Source of the DNA: JBBQAA01 sp038276395
GTDB taxonomy: Bacteria; Actinomycetota; Thermoleophilia; Solirubrobacterales; Solirubrobacteraceae
DNA: 24,530 bases
Direction: 5' to 3'
Assembly: GCA_038276395.1 (NCBI GenBank)
Contig: JBBQAA010000039.1
Coordinates: forward strand, 1 to 24,530
Position numbers and translations under genes: made by a program
The notes under the pieces: model-generated
The model's database searches: none
Told to the model about the DNA's origin: nothing
What the model saw: the letters and a program-made list of their open reading frames with translations, nothing else
Shown here: piece after piece, positions 1 to 6,804 of the stretch
Layout of the letters: each line of letters opens with the position of its first letter
Position numbering within the stretch: the stretch's first letter is position 1

Positions 1-1
1 C

Positions 2-151
2 GCGGTCATGGCCCGGGGCCGGGTCGTGGCCGAGGGGCCCCCGCGCGAGCTCGTGGCCGCCCACGCCGGGCGCGAGGTCGTCGAGGTCTACGGCCCCGCC
101 GAGGAGCTGCGCGCGCTCGAGGAGCGCGCGAGCGCCGAGGGCGTGGCCCGC
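2..151 (+). CDS. ABC transporter ATP-binding protein, C-terminal fragment
   Basis: The first 50 codons read as the tail of an ABC-transporter ATPase. A 'V.ARGRVVAEGPPRELVA' segment is the usual sequence after the H-loop, where the D/H-loop region is followed by a strand, 'G.. .A.G.P.EL', and a regulatory helix. A short charged helix follows ('EELRALEERA'). The start of the gene lies outside the window. From about base 150 the frame stays open to 934, but this part is only the antisense of the GH57 gene and is proline/arginine nonsense, so I end the fragment at 151. ATPases of the NodI/daunorubicin-exporter type usually have a further 20-odd residues here; their absence suggests a broken end or a chimeric junction. 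Family call moderate; exact subfamily and substrate unknown. Confidence 0.55.
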
Positions 152-152
152 C

Positions 153-1529
153 TCAACCCAAGAGCAGCGCCCCGGCCTCGGCGTCGACCGCGAGGTTGCG
201 CAGCGCACCGAGATCCGCCGCCTCCCCGCGCAGCCGTGCCGCGAGCCGCTCCGCGTGGCCGTCCGCCCGTTCCCGGGGGTACTCGCCGGCCAGCCGCGCG
301 TTGTCGAGAAAGGCCCAGTCGCTCGCCTGCAGCGCCAACAGCTCGCGCACGGCACCGACCTCCACCGAGCGGGCACCCGCGAGGACCTCGAGCTCCGCCG
401 CCCGCGCCTCCCACGCGTAGCGCGCGACGCCCGGTCCGCTCCACGTCGAGAGGTCGCGGCCCATCCCCCACGTCGTCACCGGCAGCTCGCCGGGCGCCGG
501 CACCGCCTCCCGCGCGGCCACCGCGTCGTCCAGCCGCGCGAGCCCGACGCCCTGCCGCGGCGCCTCCTCGAGCACCGCTCGGAGCCACTCGGGCCCCTCG
601 TGCCACCAGTGGCCGAGCAGCTCCGTGTCGAGCGCGCAGACGACGAGGCCGCCGCCCTCCACCCGTCGCGCCGCGCGCTCGACGAACTCCCGCGCATGCT
701 CGCGGGCGCGTGCGCGGCCGCGCTCGGGGGAATAGGGCGAGCCGTCGTTGGCCCACGCCCGGTGGTGGTGCTTCGTGTAGCCGTGGTAGTTCCGGTAGGC
801 GGGGTCGGCGGGGTAGCCGCGGTCGTGCCAGACGAGCTCGATCGTCTCCCGGTCGATGGGGAGGAGGAGCGGTCCCGCCGCCGAGCGCAGCGGCGTCAGG
901 TGCGCGGCCGACCCCGGCCCGAGGACGTCGGTGAGATCGACGCAGGTCGCGCGCACCCCGGCGGCGTCGAGCAGCGGGTCGAGCCACGGCCCATGCGCGC
1001 ACTCCGGCAGCCAGAACCCGCCGGCCCAGCCCAGCCCGAACCGGCGGCGATGCGACGCCACCCCGCTCTCGACCTGCAGGCGGACACCCGCGTCGGTCGC
1101 GAGCAGCGGCAGGACGGCGTGGGTGGCCGAGGAGGTCCAGCTCACGTGCGGCGCGAAGGCGCCGAGCAGGTCGAAGCCGCGCCCTTCGAGCACCTCCGCC
1201 GCCCGCGCGTACTCCGCCGCGGACTCCGCGAGCGCGGGGCCGAGCCGCGGGTCGCGCGCGTGCTCGAGCGCCTCGGCGTGCGTCCCCGGCCGCACGTCGC
1301 ACAGGAAGCGCGCGCAGCGCTCGAGCGCGCCCGGCGCCTCGAGCTGGTCGGCCAGCACCGGGGTCAGGGAGAGCGTCAGCGGCGCCGGCTCGGGGCCGAG
1401 GACGTCGAGCACCGGCACGTAGCAGGACGCGATCGCCTCCCACAGCCACTCCTCGCCGAAGGGCCAGGTCCCGAAGCCCTCGACGTAGGGCATGTGGGTG
1501 TGCAGGACGAGGGCGAGCTCGCCGCTCAC
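153..1529 (-). CDS. GH57 family alpha-1,4-glucan branching-type enzyme (DUF1957; Rv3031-like)
   Basis: A 458-residue cytoplasmic protein. The N-terminus 'LALVLHTHMPYV' followed by 'PFGEEWLWEAI' is the GH57 opening motif (residues 5-33). 'GFWLPECAH' holds the expected nucleophile Glu176, and 'ALDTELLGHWWHEG' holds the expected acid/base Asp301. A helical C-terminal region containing 'DWAFLDNARLAGEY' is typical of GH57 branching enzymes. Family members of this subgroup, such as mycobacterial Rv3031 at roughly 520 residues, act on alpha-1,4-glucans and are linked to 6-O-methylglucose lipopolysaccharide. The start is a GTG that overlaps the methyltransferase stop by four bases (GTGA), so the two are probably translationally coupled. 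It is somewhat short for the subgroup and ends immediately where the ABC fragment on the other strand loses its homology, so the extreme C-terminus may be affected by a junction. Enzyme class is confident; exact product is inferred. Confidence 0.88.
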   Translation of the reverse strand: MSGELALVLHTHMPYVEGFGTWPFGEEWLWEAIASCYVPVLDVLGPEPAPLTLSLTPVLADQLEAPGALERCARFLCDVRPGTHAEALEHARDPRLGPALAESAAEYARAAEVLEGRGFDLLGAFAPHVSWTSSATHAVLPLLATDAGVRLQVESGVASHRRRFGLGWAGGFWLPECAHGPWLDPLLDAAGVRATCVDLTDVLGPGSAAHLTPLRSAAGPLLLPIDRETIELVWHDRGYPADPAYRNYHGYTKHHHRAWANDGSPYSPERGRARAREHAREFVERAARRVEGGGLVVCALDTELLGHWWHEGPEWLRAVLEEAPRQGVGLARLDDAVAAREAVPAPGELPVTTWGMGRDLSTWSGPGVARYAWEARAAELEVLAGARSVEVGAVRELLALQASDWAFLDNARLAGEYPRERADGHAERLAARLRGEAADLGALRNLAVDAEAGALLLG

Positions 1530-2302
1530 GGGCGGCAGACGGCGAGGAAGTCGAGCGCGCCGTGAAGCTCCGCGGGCGGAGCGGGCCGCAACGCGAAGTC
1601 GCGCACTGAGATGGCCGGGATGAAGCGGTCATAGAAGGGCTTTGTGATCCCCAGGGCGCGGTGGACGTCGTCCCAGCGCGCGTGGCGGAGCGCCAGCTCG
1701 TGCACCCGCAGCTTGCGGGCGTGGAAGAGCCCGTGCAGCTCGACCCGGGCGAAGTGGCGCTCGCACAGCGCGCGGAACTCTTCCGTGCGGTACTCCTTGA
1801 CGTGCCAGGGGTTGCCGGAGCGCTCCGCCCCCGTGGGCGCGAGGGTGAGCACGTTCGGCGTCGAGACGTAGGCGACACCGCCCCCGGTGTCCAGCATCCC
1901 CTTGAAGTGCTCGAGGATCGCGTCCGGATCCTGCACGTGCTCGATCGTCTGCAGGAAGACGACGTCGTCGCACGGCTCGGCGAAGGACTCGACGAGGTCG
2001 CGCGCGAAGCGCAGGTTCTGCCGGGGGTAGCGCAGCCGCGCGTGCTCGTGGGCCTCGGGGTTGGCGTCGACGCCGACGACCGAGGCCGCGCTGCGCGAGA
2101 GGACCTCCGAGCCGTAGCCCTCCCCGCAGGCCATGTCGACGACCCGCCGCCCGAGCGTCCGCGCGGCGATCCACTCGTAGACCACGAGATGGCGGCGAAA
2201 CCAGTAGTTCTCCTCGGGGACGTCGGGCAGCGTCCGCTCGCCGGTCAGGGCGAGCGGCGGGACGCCGTCGGGCTGGTCCTCCTGCTCGTAGGTCGCGCTC
2301 AC
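1526..2302 (-). CDS. Class I SAM-dependent methyltransferase (Rv3030-like)
   Basis: A 258-residue soluble protein. Motif I, 'DMACGEGYG' (residues 56-64), binds S-adenosylmethionine. Asp79 at the end of the second strand ('VVGVDAN') should contact the ribose hydroxyls. 'LQTIEHVQDP' (117-126) and 'GGVAYVSTPN' (141-150) match the later motifs of the Methyltransf_11/23 group. Its overlap with the GH57 gene mirrors the Rv3030-Rv3031 order of mycobacteria, where the methyltransferase is implicated in methylating glucose residues of a polymethylated polysaccharide; by analogy a sugar O-methyltransferase is likely. No glucosyltransferase partner lies beside it here. Start is GTG, 12 bases after the toxin stop, with TAGCCT nine bases upstream and no clear Shine-Dalgarno, so a leaderless or separate transcript is possible. 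Fold confident, substrate inferred. Confidence 0.85.
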   Translation of the reverse strand: MSATYEQEDQPDGVPPLALTGERTLPDVPEENYWFRRHLVVYEWIAARTLGRRVVDMACGEGYGSEVLSRSAASVVGVDANPEAHEHARLRYPRQNLRFARDLVESFAEPCDDVVFLQTIEHVQDPDAILEHFKGMLDTGGGVAYVSTPNVLTLAPTGAERSGNPWHVKEYRTEEFRALCERHFARVELHGLFHARKLRVHELALRHARWDDVHRALGITKPFYDRFIPAISVRDFALRPAPPAELHGALDFLAVCRP

Positions 2303-2311
2303 GGCGCGCGG

Positions 2312-2317
2312 AGGCTA
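2312..2317 (-). promoter_or_regulatory. Candidate -10 hexamer (TAGCCT) for the methyltransferase
   Basis: Reads TAGCCT on the - strand and ends nine bases before the GTG start. It fits the TANNNT actinobacterial -10 pattern and could give a leaderless mRNA. The TAG is also the toxin stop codon, so chance is a real alternative. No convincing -35 was found. Confidence 0.25.
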
Positions 2318-2707
2318 TTCCCCGGCGGGCCAGTGCTCGACGCGGAGGCCCGGCATCGGGAAGTCCCTGACGTTGCCGGTGCAGAGCGTGGCGTCGCGCG
2401 CGAGCGCCGTGGCGGCGATCAGGCAGTCGGGCTGGGCGAGGGTGCGTCCGCGCCGCGCGTAGGAGCCGCGCCAACGGCCGGCGACCTCGGCCTCGCGGCG
2501 GCCGGTCGGCCAGATCCGCAGACCGTCGAAGAGGCTCCGCGCCCGTTCCTCCTCAGCCTCTCGTAGCCCCCGGACGACCTCCTCCACGCTGATCGCGCTC
2601 GTCCCCAGCACCATTCCCCCGGTCAGGAGATCGCGGACGCGCGCCGCCACCGGGCGCTCGCGCAGGACGTCGATGAGCACCGTGGTGTCGAACTGGAGCC
2701 CGGCCAC
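2315..2707 (-). CDS. vapC: PIN-domain ribonuclease toxin, VapC-like
   Basis: A 130-residue PIN-domain protein of usual VapC length. The acidic metal-binding residues are in place: Asp7 in 'QFDTTVLID', Glu43 in 'TSAISVEEVVRG', Asp94 in 'AQPDCLIAATAL' and Asp115 in 'TGNVRDFPM'. VapC toxins are Mg2+-dependent endoribonucleases that usually cut tRNA or rRNA and are neutralised by the antitoxin encoded just upstream. The GTG start follows the antitoxin TGA directly with no gap, so the two are almost certainly translated together. The toxin appears intact. Target RNA cannot be told from sequence. Confidence 0.88.
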   Translation of the reverse strand: MAGLQFDTTVLIDVLRERPVAARVRDLLTGGMVLGTSAISVEEVVRGLREAEEERARSLFDGLRIWPTGRREAEVAGRWRGSYARRGRTLAQPDCLIAATALARDATLCTGNVRDFPMPGLRVEHWPAGE

Positions 2708-2947
2708 TCAGCCGACGCGGCGGGGATCCAGGCGGCGCTGGGCGTGAACCCAGGCCGCCGGGTCCTCGTCCCACTCATGGCCGGCGTCGGGGATGCTCCC
2801 GACGGCGGCGTCGAACGCCGCCACGCGTCGCTCGCGATCGAGCGCCTCGCGCACCGCCGCCGCGATGAACGCGCTGCGGCGCCGGCGCCCGGCGTGGCGG
2901 TCGAGCTCGGCCACGAGCTCATCATCCAGAGCCACGTGCACACGCAT
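2708..2947 (-). CDS. Ribbon-helix-helix antitoxin (VapB-like)
   Basis: A 79-residue protein. The N-terminal 'MRVHVALDDELVAELD' is a typical ribbon-helix-helix strand and first helix, followed by 'RRSAFIAAAVREALD' as the second helix (about residues 25-40). This fold dimerises and binds DNA through the strand, autoregulating the operon. The C-terminal half (residues 45-79), with 'DAGHEWDEDPAAWV', is acidic and Trp-containing and is the probable toxin-blocking tail. ATG was chosen because it opens directly on the strand motif and lies 11 bases after the dehydrogenase stop. TAAGCT sits eight bases upstream. Directly followed by the PIN toxin. Fold confident; VapB naming rests on the partner. Confidence 0.82.
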   Translation of the reverse strand: MRVHVALDDELVAELDRHAGRRRRSAFIAAAVREALDRERRVAAFDAAVGSIPDAGHEWDEDPAAWVHAQRRLDPRRVG

Positions 2948-2955
2948 ACGCACAC

Positions 2956-2961
2956 AGCTTA
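2956..2961 (-). promoter_or_regulatory. Candidate -10 hexamer (TAAGCT) for the antitoxin-toxin pair
   Basis: TAAGCT on the - strand, eight bases before the antitoxin ATG. It overlaps the TAA stop of the dehydrogenase gene. The following GTGTGCGTATGCGTGTGCAC stretch is repetitive and includes the dyad GTGCAC, so it could be an operator for the autoregulating antitoxin. Inference only. Confidence 0.3.
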
Positions 2962-3828
2962 GCCCACAAGCCCCGCATAGGCCGCGGCCATGTCCTCCTC
3001 CCCGTGGCCGGCCTCGACGCCGCGGCCAAAGCCCTCGGCGACGCCCCGGGCGAGCGGCAGCTCGACATCCTCCGCCTCGGCGGCGGCGAGGACGAGCTTC
3101 ACGTCCTTGAGCGCGTGGGCGAGCGGGAAGCTCGGCTCGTACTCGCCGGCGAGCATGGCCTTGCCCTTGGTCTGCGCGTACCCGGAGTCGAGCGGCCCGC
3201 CGGCGATCCCGTCCAGGAAGAGCTCGCCGGGCACGCCGAGGGCTCGGGCCAGCGCGAGCGTCTCCGCCGTCGCCTCGGTCAGCGCGACGACCCAGGAGTT
3301 CATGACGAGCTTCGCGCGCGAGCCCTGGCCCGCGTCCCCGAGCCACCGGGTCGCCGAGCCGATCGCGCCCCAGACGGGGGCGCAGCGCTCGCGCGCCCCC
3401 TCGTCCCCCGAGGCGAGGACGACGAGCTCGGCCTGCTCGGCCGGCGCCTTGGTGCCGAGCACCGGGGCGTCGAGGTAGGCGAGGTCGTGCTCCTTGGCCA
3501 GGGCCGCGAGCTCCCCGCACGCCTCGAGGCCGACCGTGCTCGCCTGGATCCACGCGGCGCCGGGCTCGAAGCCGTCGGCCGCCTGCTCCATCGTCTCCCG
3601 GACGGCGTCGCCGTCGGCGAGCATGGTCAGGATGATCTGCGCGCCCCTGACCGCCTGCGCGGGGGTGTCGTGGACCGTCGTGTCCCCCTCGGTCAGGGCC
3701 TCGGCCTTCTCCCTGGTGCGGTTCCAGACCTGCACGGGAAAGCCGTTCTGGGCGAGGTTGCGCGCGATCGGCGCGCCCATGATGCCGGTGCCGAGGACGG
3801 CGACGGTGGGGGTATCGGAGGAGCTCAT
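2959..3828 (-). CDS. NAD(P)-dependent beta-hydroxyacid dehydrogenase (3-hydroxyisobutyrate dehydrogenase family)
   Basis: A 289-residue two-domain oxidoreductase. The Rossmann motif 'VLGTGIMGAPIARNL' (G13, G15, G18) is followed by 'VWNRT' (residues 34-38), whose Asn-Arg after the second strand suggests NADPH preference. 'DAPVLGTKAPAEQ' (from D120) is the substrate-loop motif. Lys173 in 'GSRAKLVMNSW', with Asn177 four residues on, is the catalytic pair of the family. The C-terminal helical domain contains 'GPLDSGYAQTKGKAML'. Loop residues resemble the GLYR1/succinic semialdehyde reductase-like subgroup more than classical 3-hydroxyisobutyrate dehydrogenase, so the substrate is open. The ATG at 3828 begins just before the Rossmann strand with GGGAG close upstream; the frame is open further upstream only as photolyase antisense-frame noise. 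Lies 26 bases behind the photolyase in the same direction. Confidence 0.88.
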   Translation of the reverse strand: MSSSDTPTVAVLGTGIMGAPIARNLAQNGFPVQVWNRTREKAEALTEGDTTVHDTPAQAVRGAQIILTMLADGDAVRETMEQAADGFEPGAAWIQASTVGLEACGELAALAKEHDLAYLDAPVLGTKAPAEQAELVVLASGDEGARERCAPVWGAIGSATRWLGDAGQGSRAKLVMNSWVVALTEATAETLALARALGVPGELFLDGIAGGPLDSGYAQTKGKAMLAGEYEPSFPLAHALKDVKLVLAAAEAEDVELPLARGVAEGFGRGVEAGHGEEDMAAAYAGLVG

Positions 3829-3854
3829 GGCTCCCGCGTACCCAGGTTCGCCGC

Positions 3855-5255
3855 TCACACAGACCCGTAGCGGTCCATCGCCACGCGGCGCTCCTCCGCG
3901 TGGTCGACGATCGGCTCGGGGTAGTCGCGCCCGATGACGCAGCCCGCGGCCTCCTGCTCCTCCTCGCTCATCCCCCACGGCTCGGCCAGGTGCTCGAGCG
4001 GCACGCGCGCGAGCTCGGGCACCCAGCGACGCACGTACTCCCCCTCGGGATCGTGGCGTTGCTGGTGGAGCGTCGGGTTGTACATGCGCCGGAAGTAGGG
4101 CTGGGGATCGACGCCCGTCCCCGCGATCCACTGCCAGTTGCCGTTGTTCTGCGCCTCGTCCCCGCACAGGAGGTAGCGCATGAAGTGTGCCTCCCCCTCC
4201 CGCCAGTCGAGGTGCAGGTCCTTGGTCAGAAAGGAGCCGACGACGAGGCGCGCGCGGTTGTGCATCCAGCCGATCGTGCGGAGCTGGCGCATCCCCGCGT
4301 CGATCAGCGGGTAGCCGGTGCGGCCGTCCTTCCACGCCTTCAGGCGCTCGGGCGCGCGGTCCCACTCGAGCTCGGCGAAGCGCTCGTTGTGGGCGCCGCG
4401 CGCGTTGCCCGGATTGTGCAGGAGGACGTGGGCGTAGAAGTCCCGCCAGGCGAGCTGACGGCGGAAGGCGGTCGCGCCCTCGCCCTCGGATCCGCCGCGG
4501 GAGCGCTCCTCGGTCTCGCGCGCGGAGAGGCAGCCGAAGTGCAGGTAGGGCGAGAGCTCGGAGGTGCCGCCGGCCAGGCGGTCGTGGCGCTCGGCGTAGG
4601 CCGAGACCGGCCCGCGCAGGAAGGCCGTGAGCCGGCGCCGGGCCTCCTCCTCCCCCGGCGTCCAGGGCTCGGGGACGTCGAGCTCGAGGCCGAGGTCCGC
4701 GAGCGAGGGCAGGGACCCGACGCGCAGCTTCGAGGGGACGGGGATCTCCGCCGGCGCGCGGTGCACCGGGCGGCGCTCGAGCGCCTGCCAGGCGCGCCAG
4801 AACGGCGTGAAGACGGAGAAGGGCCGACCGTCCTTGGTCTCCGGCCGGCTGACGTCGGCGACGAAGTTGCCGGGGGTGTGGACGGGCCGGACGTCGATCC
4901 GCTCGAGCGTGCGGCGGACCGCCGCGTCCCGCGCGCGGGCGTAGGGCGAGACGTCCGAGGCGAGATAGACCGCCTCGGCGCCGACCTCACGGCAGAGCTG
5001 CGGCAGCTCCTCGTGCGGCGCGCCGACCCGCAGCGCGAGCCTGCCTCCCCGCTCGCGGATCCCGGCGCCGAGCTCGTTCAGCGCCTCGAGCAGGAACCAC
5101 GTGCGCACCGGGGAGGGGAAGCGGCCGGAGACGAGCCGCGGATCGAGGCAGAAGACGGGCACGACCCGCTCGTGCTCGGCCAGCGCGCGCACGAGCGGCG
5201 GGTGGTCGTGCAGGCGCAGGTCGCGCCGGATCCAGACGAGCGCCGTACCGGCCAT
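3855..5255 (-). CDS. phr: Deoxyribodipyrimidine photolyase (cryptochrome/photolyase family)
   Basis: A 466-residue light-driven DNA repair flavoprotein of normal length. The N-terminal antenna domain opens with 'ALVWIRRDLRLHDHPPL'. The C-terminal FAD domain carries 'LHFGCLSARE', 'QLAWRDFYAHVL', 'GYPLIDAGMRQL', 'GWMHNRARLVVGSFLTKDL' and 'NNGNWQWIAGTGVDPQPYF' (NNGNWQW at residues 370-376), the signature of class I CPD photolyases. The tryptophans in these motifs supply the electron path and the lesion pocket. The protein ends soon after the FAD domain, without a cryptochrome-type tail. The ATG at 5255 is divergent from the LON-domain gene across 41 bases, so the two may share a control region. 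No strong Shine-Dalgarno precedes it. Function confident; CPD rather than 6-4 specificity is inferred from the motifs. Confidence 0.95.
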   Translation of the reverse strand: MAGTALVWIRRDLRLHDHPPLVRALAEHERVVPVFCLDPRLVSGRFPSPVRTWFLLEALNELGAGIRERGGRLALRVGAPHEELPQLCREVGAEAVYLASDVSPYARARDAAVRRTLERIDVRPVHTPGNFVADVSRPETKDGRPFSVFTPFWRAWQALERRPVHRAPAEIPVPSKLRVGSLPSLADLGLELDVPEPWTPGEEEARRRLTAFLRGPVSAYAERHDRLAGGTSELSPYLHFGCLSARETEERSRGGSEGEGATAFRRQLAWRDFYAHVLLHNPGNARGAHNERFAELEWDRAPERLKAWKDGRTGYPLIDAGMRQLRTIGWMHNRARLVVGSFLTKDLHLDWREGEAHFMRYLLCGDEAQNNGNWQWIAGTGVDPQPYFRRMYNPTLHQQRHDPEGEYVRRWVPELARVPLEHLAEPWGMSEEEQEAAGCVIGRDYPEPIVDHAEERRVAMDRYGSV

Positions 5256-5283
5256 CTTGTGCAGTACGGAGGGCCGCCGGACT

Positions 5284-5289
5284 TAGACT
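5284..5289 (+). promoter_or_regulatory. Candidate -10 hexamer (TAGACT) for the LON-domain gene
   Basis: TAGACT ends seven bases before the ATG at 5297, and no Shine-Dalgarno lies between, which fits a leaderless transcript starting at or next to the A of the ATG. This is the only TANNNT case here, apart from the glycoside hydrolase one, that does not borrow a neighbour's stop codon. A well-spaced -35 is not obvious. Confidence 0.35.
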
Positions 5290-5296
5290 TTCCCCG

Positions 5297-5932
5297 ATGT
5301 CCGGCGACGAGGAGCCGATCCGCGACTTCCCCCTGTTCCCGCTGGGGATCGTCGCCCTGCCCACCGAGCTCGTCCCGCTGCACATCTTCGAGGAGCGCTA
5401 CCGGACGATGATGGGCGAGTGCCTCGAGCGCGAGTCGGAGTTCGGGATTCTCTGGCTGGCCGACGACGGCCTTCGGGAGACCGGCTGCGCGTGCGCGATC
5501 ACCGACGTGCTCGAGCGGATGGACGACGGGCGGCTGAACCTCCTCACGCGCGGCACGCGCCCTCTGCGCGTGCTCTCCCGCCAGGAGGACCTGCCCTATC
5601 CCGCCGGAACCGTCGCCTTCCTGGCCGACGCGGAGGAGGACGCCGACCCCGCGGCCGGCGAGGACGCGCGCGCGGCCTACGCCGAGCTCGTCGAGCACGT
5701 CACCGACCGGCCGCCCGACCCGGACGAGCTCGCCGCCATGTCCGCCTACGCGATGGCCGCCACCGTCGACTTCGGCGCGCCGCCCAAGCAGAGCCTGCTC
5801 GACCTGCGCTCGGAGAACGCGCGCCTGCGCCTGCTCGCGCGTCTCCTGCGCCGGGCCCGCGAGCGCATGGACGAGACCAGCCGCGCCGAGGCCCGGGCGC
5901 GGTCCAACGGCAAGGTCCGCTTCGGCGAGTGA
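5297..5932 (+). CDS. LON peptidase substrate-binding domain protein (stand-alone)
   Basis: A 211-residue protein. Residues 10-110 match the Lon N-terminal (PUA-like) domain: 'FPLFPLGIVALPTELVPLHIFEERY' near the start, then 'FGILWL', 'GCACAITDVLERMDDGRLNLLTRG' and a basic strand 'RPLRVLS'. There is no AAA+ or Ser-Lys protease domain, so it is one of the single-domain LON-like proteins common in actinobacteria, whose role is not established (possibly recognition of unfolded protein). The C-terminal half is helical and charged, with an acidic patch (EEDADP) near residue 115 and a basic tail. Divergent from the photolyase and convergent with the lipoprotein gene, whose stop lies only three bases beyond its own. 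Domain call strong, function open. Confidence 0.88.
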   Translation: MSGDEEPIRDFPLFPLGIVALPTELVPLHIFEERYRTMMGECLERESEFGILWLADDGLRETGCACAITDVLERMDDGRLNLLTRGTRPLRVLSRQEDLPYPAGTVAFLADAEEDADPAAGEDARAAYAELVEHVTDRPPDPDELAAMSAYAMAATVDFGAPPKQSLLDLRSENARLRLLARLLRRARERMDETSRAEARARSNGKVRFGE

Positions 5933-5935
5933 CTC

Positions 5936-6361
5936 TCAGCGCCGCCGGCCGCAGGGCCCCTTGGCCACCTCGCGGGCGAGCAGCGCGAGCTTGAAGTAGC
6001 GCAGCGGCAGCGGGCGGCTCGTGTCGCTCCAGCCCACCGTCCCGTCCTGCGTGCGAACGCGGTAGGAGAGCTCGGAGCCTGGCCGGAGCGGGAAGCGCCG
6101 GTTCCGCCGGGCGTCCGCCACGACCTCGCGCTGGAGCTCCCGGGCCTGCAGGAGGAGCGGGTCGGCCAGCGGCCGCGCGCGGGCGTGATTGGCCGCCGAG
6201 CACTTGACGTGGCCGTCGTCGGTGACGACGAGCGTGACGTCCGCGTCGGGCAGCACGCCGCGCCGCGTGAGCGCCAGGAGGTCGGGGGACTGGACCCCGC
6301 AGCCCAGCGTGGCGAGCGTGAGCGCGGCCAGGAGGACAGCGGCTCCGGCGCGGTGCGTCAT
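5936..6361 (-). CDS. Small secreted lipoprotein of unknown function
   Basis: A 141-residue predicted lipoprotein. A short basic N-terminus and hydrophobic stretch lead to 'LATLGC', a lipobox with lipidated Cys21, so it should be anchored to the outer face of the membrane. The mature part contains 'VTLVVTDDGHVKC', a helix rich in Leu/Arg ('LLLQARELQREV') and 'LSYRVRTQDGTVGWSD', which looks like two short beta segments around a helix. I do not recognise an assigned function. The frame is open upstream, but a start at 6361 places the signal peptide correctly; GGAGG directly abuts the ATG, which is closer than usual. Divergent from arfB and convergent with the LON-domain gene. Confidence 0.72.
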   Translation of the reverse strand: MTHRAGAAVLLAALTLATLGCGVQSPDLLALTRRGVLPDADVTLVVTDDGHVKCSAANHARARPLADPLLLQARELQREVVADARRNRRFPLRPGSELSYRVRTQDGTVGWSDTSRPLPLRYFKLALLAREVAKGPCGRRR

Positions 6362-6398
6362 CCTCCGAAGGGTGCCGCACGACCCTGAGGGCCTCCGC

Positions 6399-6794
6399 GT
6401 GACCCGCGCCGTGACGATCCCGTGGCGGGAGATCGTCGTGCGCGCGAGCCGCTCCTCCGGGCCGGGCGGCCAGCACGCGAACGTCACCGCCTCCCGGATC
6501 GAGGCGGTGTTCGAGGTCGGGCGCTCGGAGGCGCTCACGCCCGAGCAGCGCGCGCGGGTGATGGGCCGGGCCGGGCCGCGCGTCGTGGCCGTGGCGCAGG
6601 ATCAGCGCTCCCAGGCGCGCAACCGGGAGCTCGCGCTCGAGCGCCTCGCCGAACGGCTGGCCCGCGCGCTCGCCGTGGCCCGTCCGCGCACGCCGACGCG
6701 GCCGACGCGCGCCGCGCGGCGCCGCCGGGTGGAGGGCAAGCAGCGCCGGGCGGCGATCAAGCAGGCGCGGCGGCGCCCCGAGAATCCGGAGTAG
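6399..6794 (+). CDS. arfB: Alternative ribosome-rescue factor ArfB (peptidyl-tRNA hydrolase)
   Basis: A 131-residue release-factor-like protein that frees stalled ribosomes on truncated mRNA by hydrolysing peptidyl-tRNA. 'RASRSSGPGGQHAN' places the catalytic GGQ at residues 23-25, followed by 'VTASRIEAVFEV'. 'QDQRSQARNRELALERL' is the usual RF-1-domain helix. It lacks the codon-recognition domains of RF1/RF2. The C-terminal tail is strongly basic ('RRRRVEGKQRRAAIKQARRR'), as needed to enter the empty mRNA channel. GTG at 6399 is preferred: GAGG lies eight bases upstream and the protein opens on the family strand 'RAVTIP'. GTG at 6372 or 6411 are alternatives. The stop is ten bases before the MauE-like gene. 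Confidence 0.9.
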   Translation: MTRAVTIPWREIVVRASRSSGPGGQHANVTASRIEAVFEVGRSEALTPEQRARVMGRAGPRVVAVAQDQRSQARNRELALERLAERLARALAVARPRTPTRPTRAARRRRVEGKQRRAAIKQARRRPENPE

Positions 6795-6797
6795 GAT
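6792..6797 (+). promoter_or_regulatory. Candidate -10 hexamer (TAGGAT) for the three-gene redox operon
   Basis: TAGGAT ends seven bases before the GTG at 6805 and uses the arfB stop codon. If real, the operon would begin with a leaderless mRNA separate from arfB. There is no Shine-Dalgarno in the ten-base gap. Confidence 0.3.
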
Positions 6798-6804
6798 CGC
6801 GCCC

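Noticed and set aside
152..934. Continuation of the + frame from the ABC fragment as a 300-residue Pro/Arg-rich protein
   Set aside because: It is the antisense of the well-supported GH57 gene. Composition is that of GC-rich antisense noise, so only the first 50 codons are kept.
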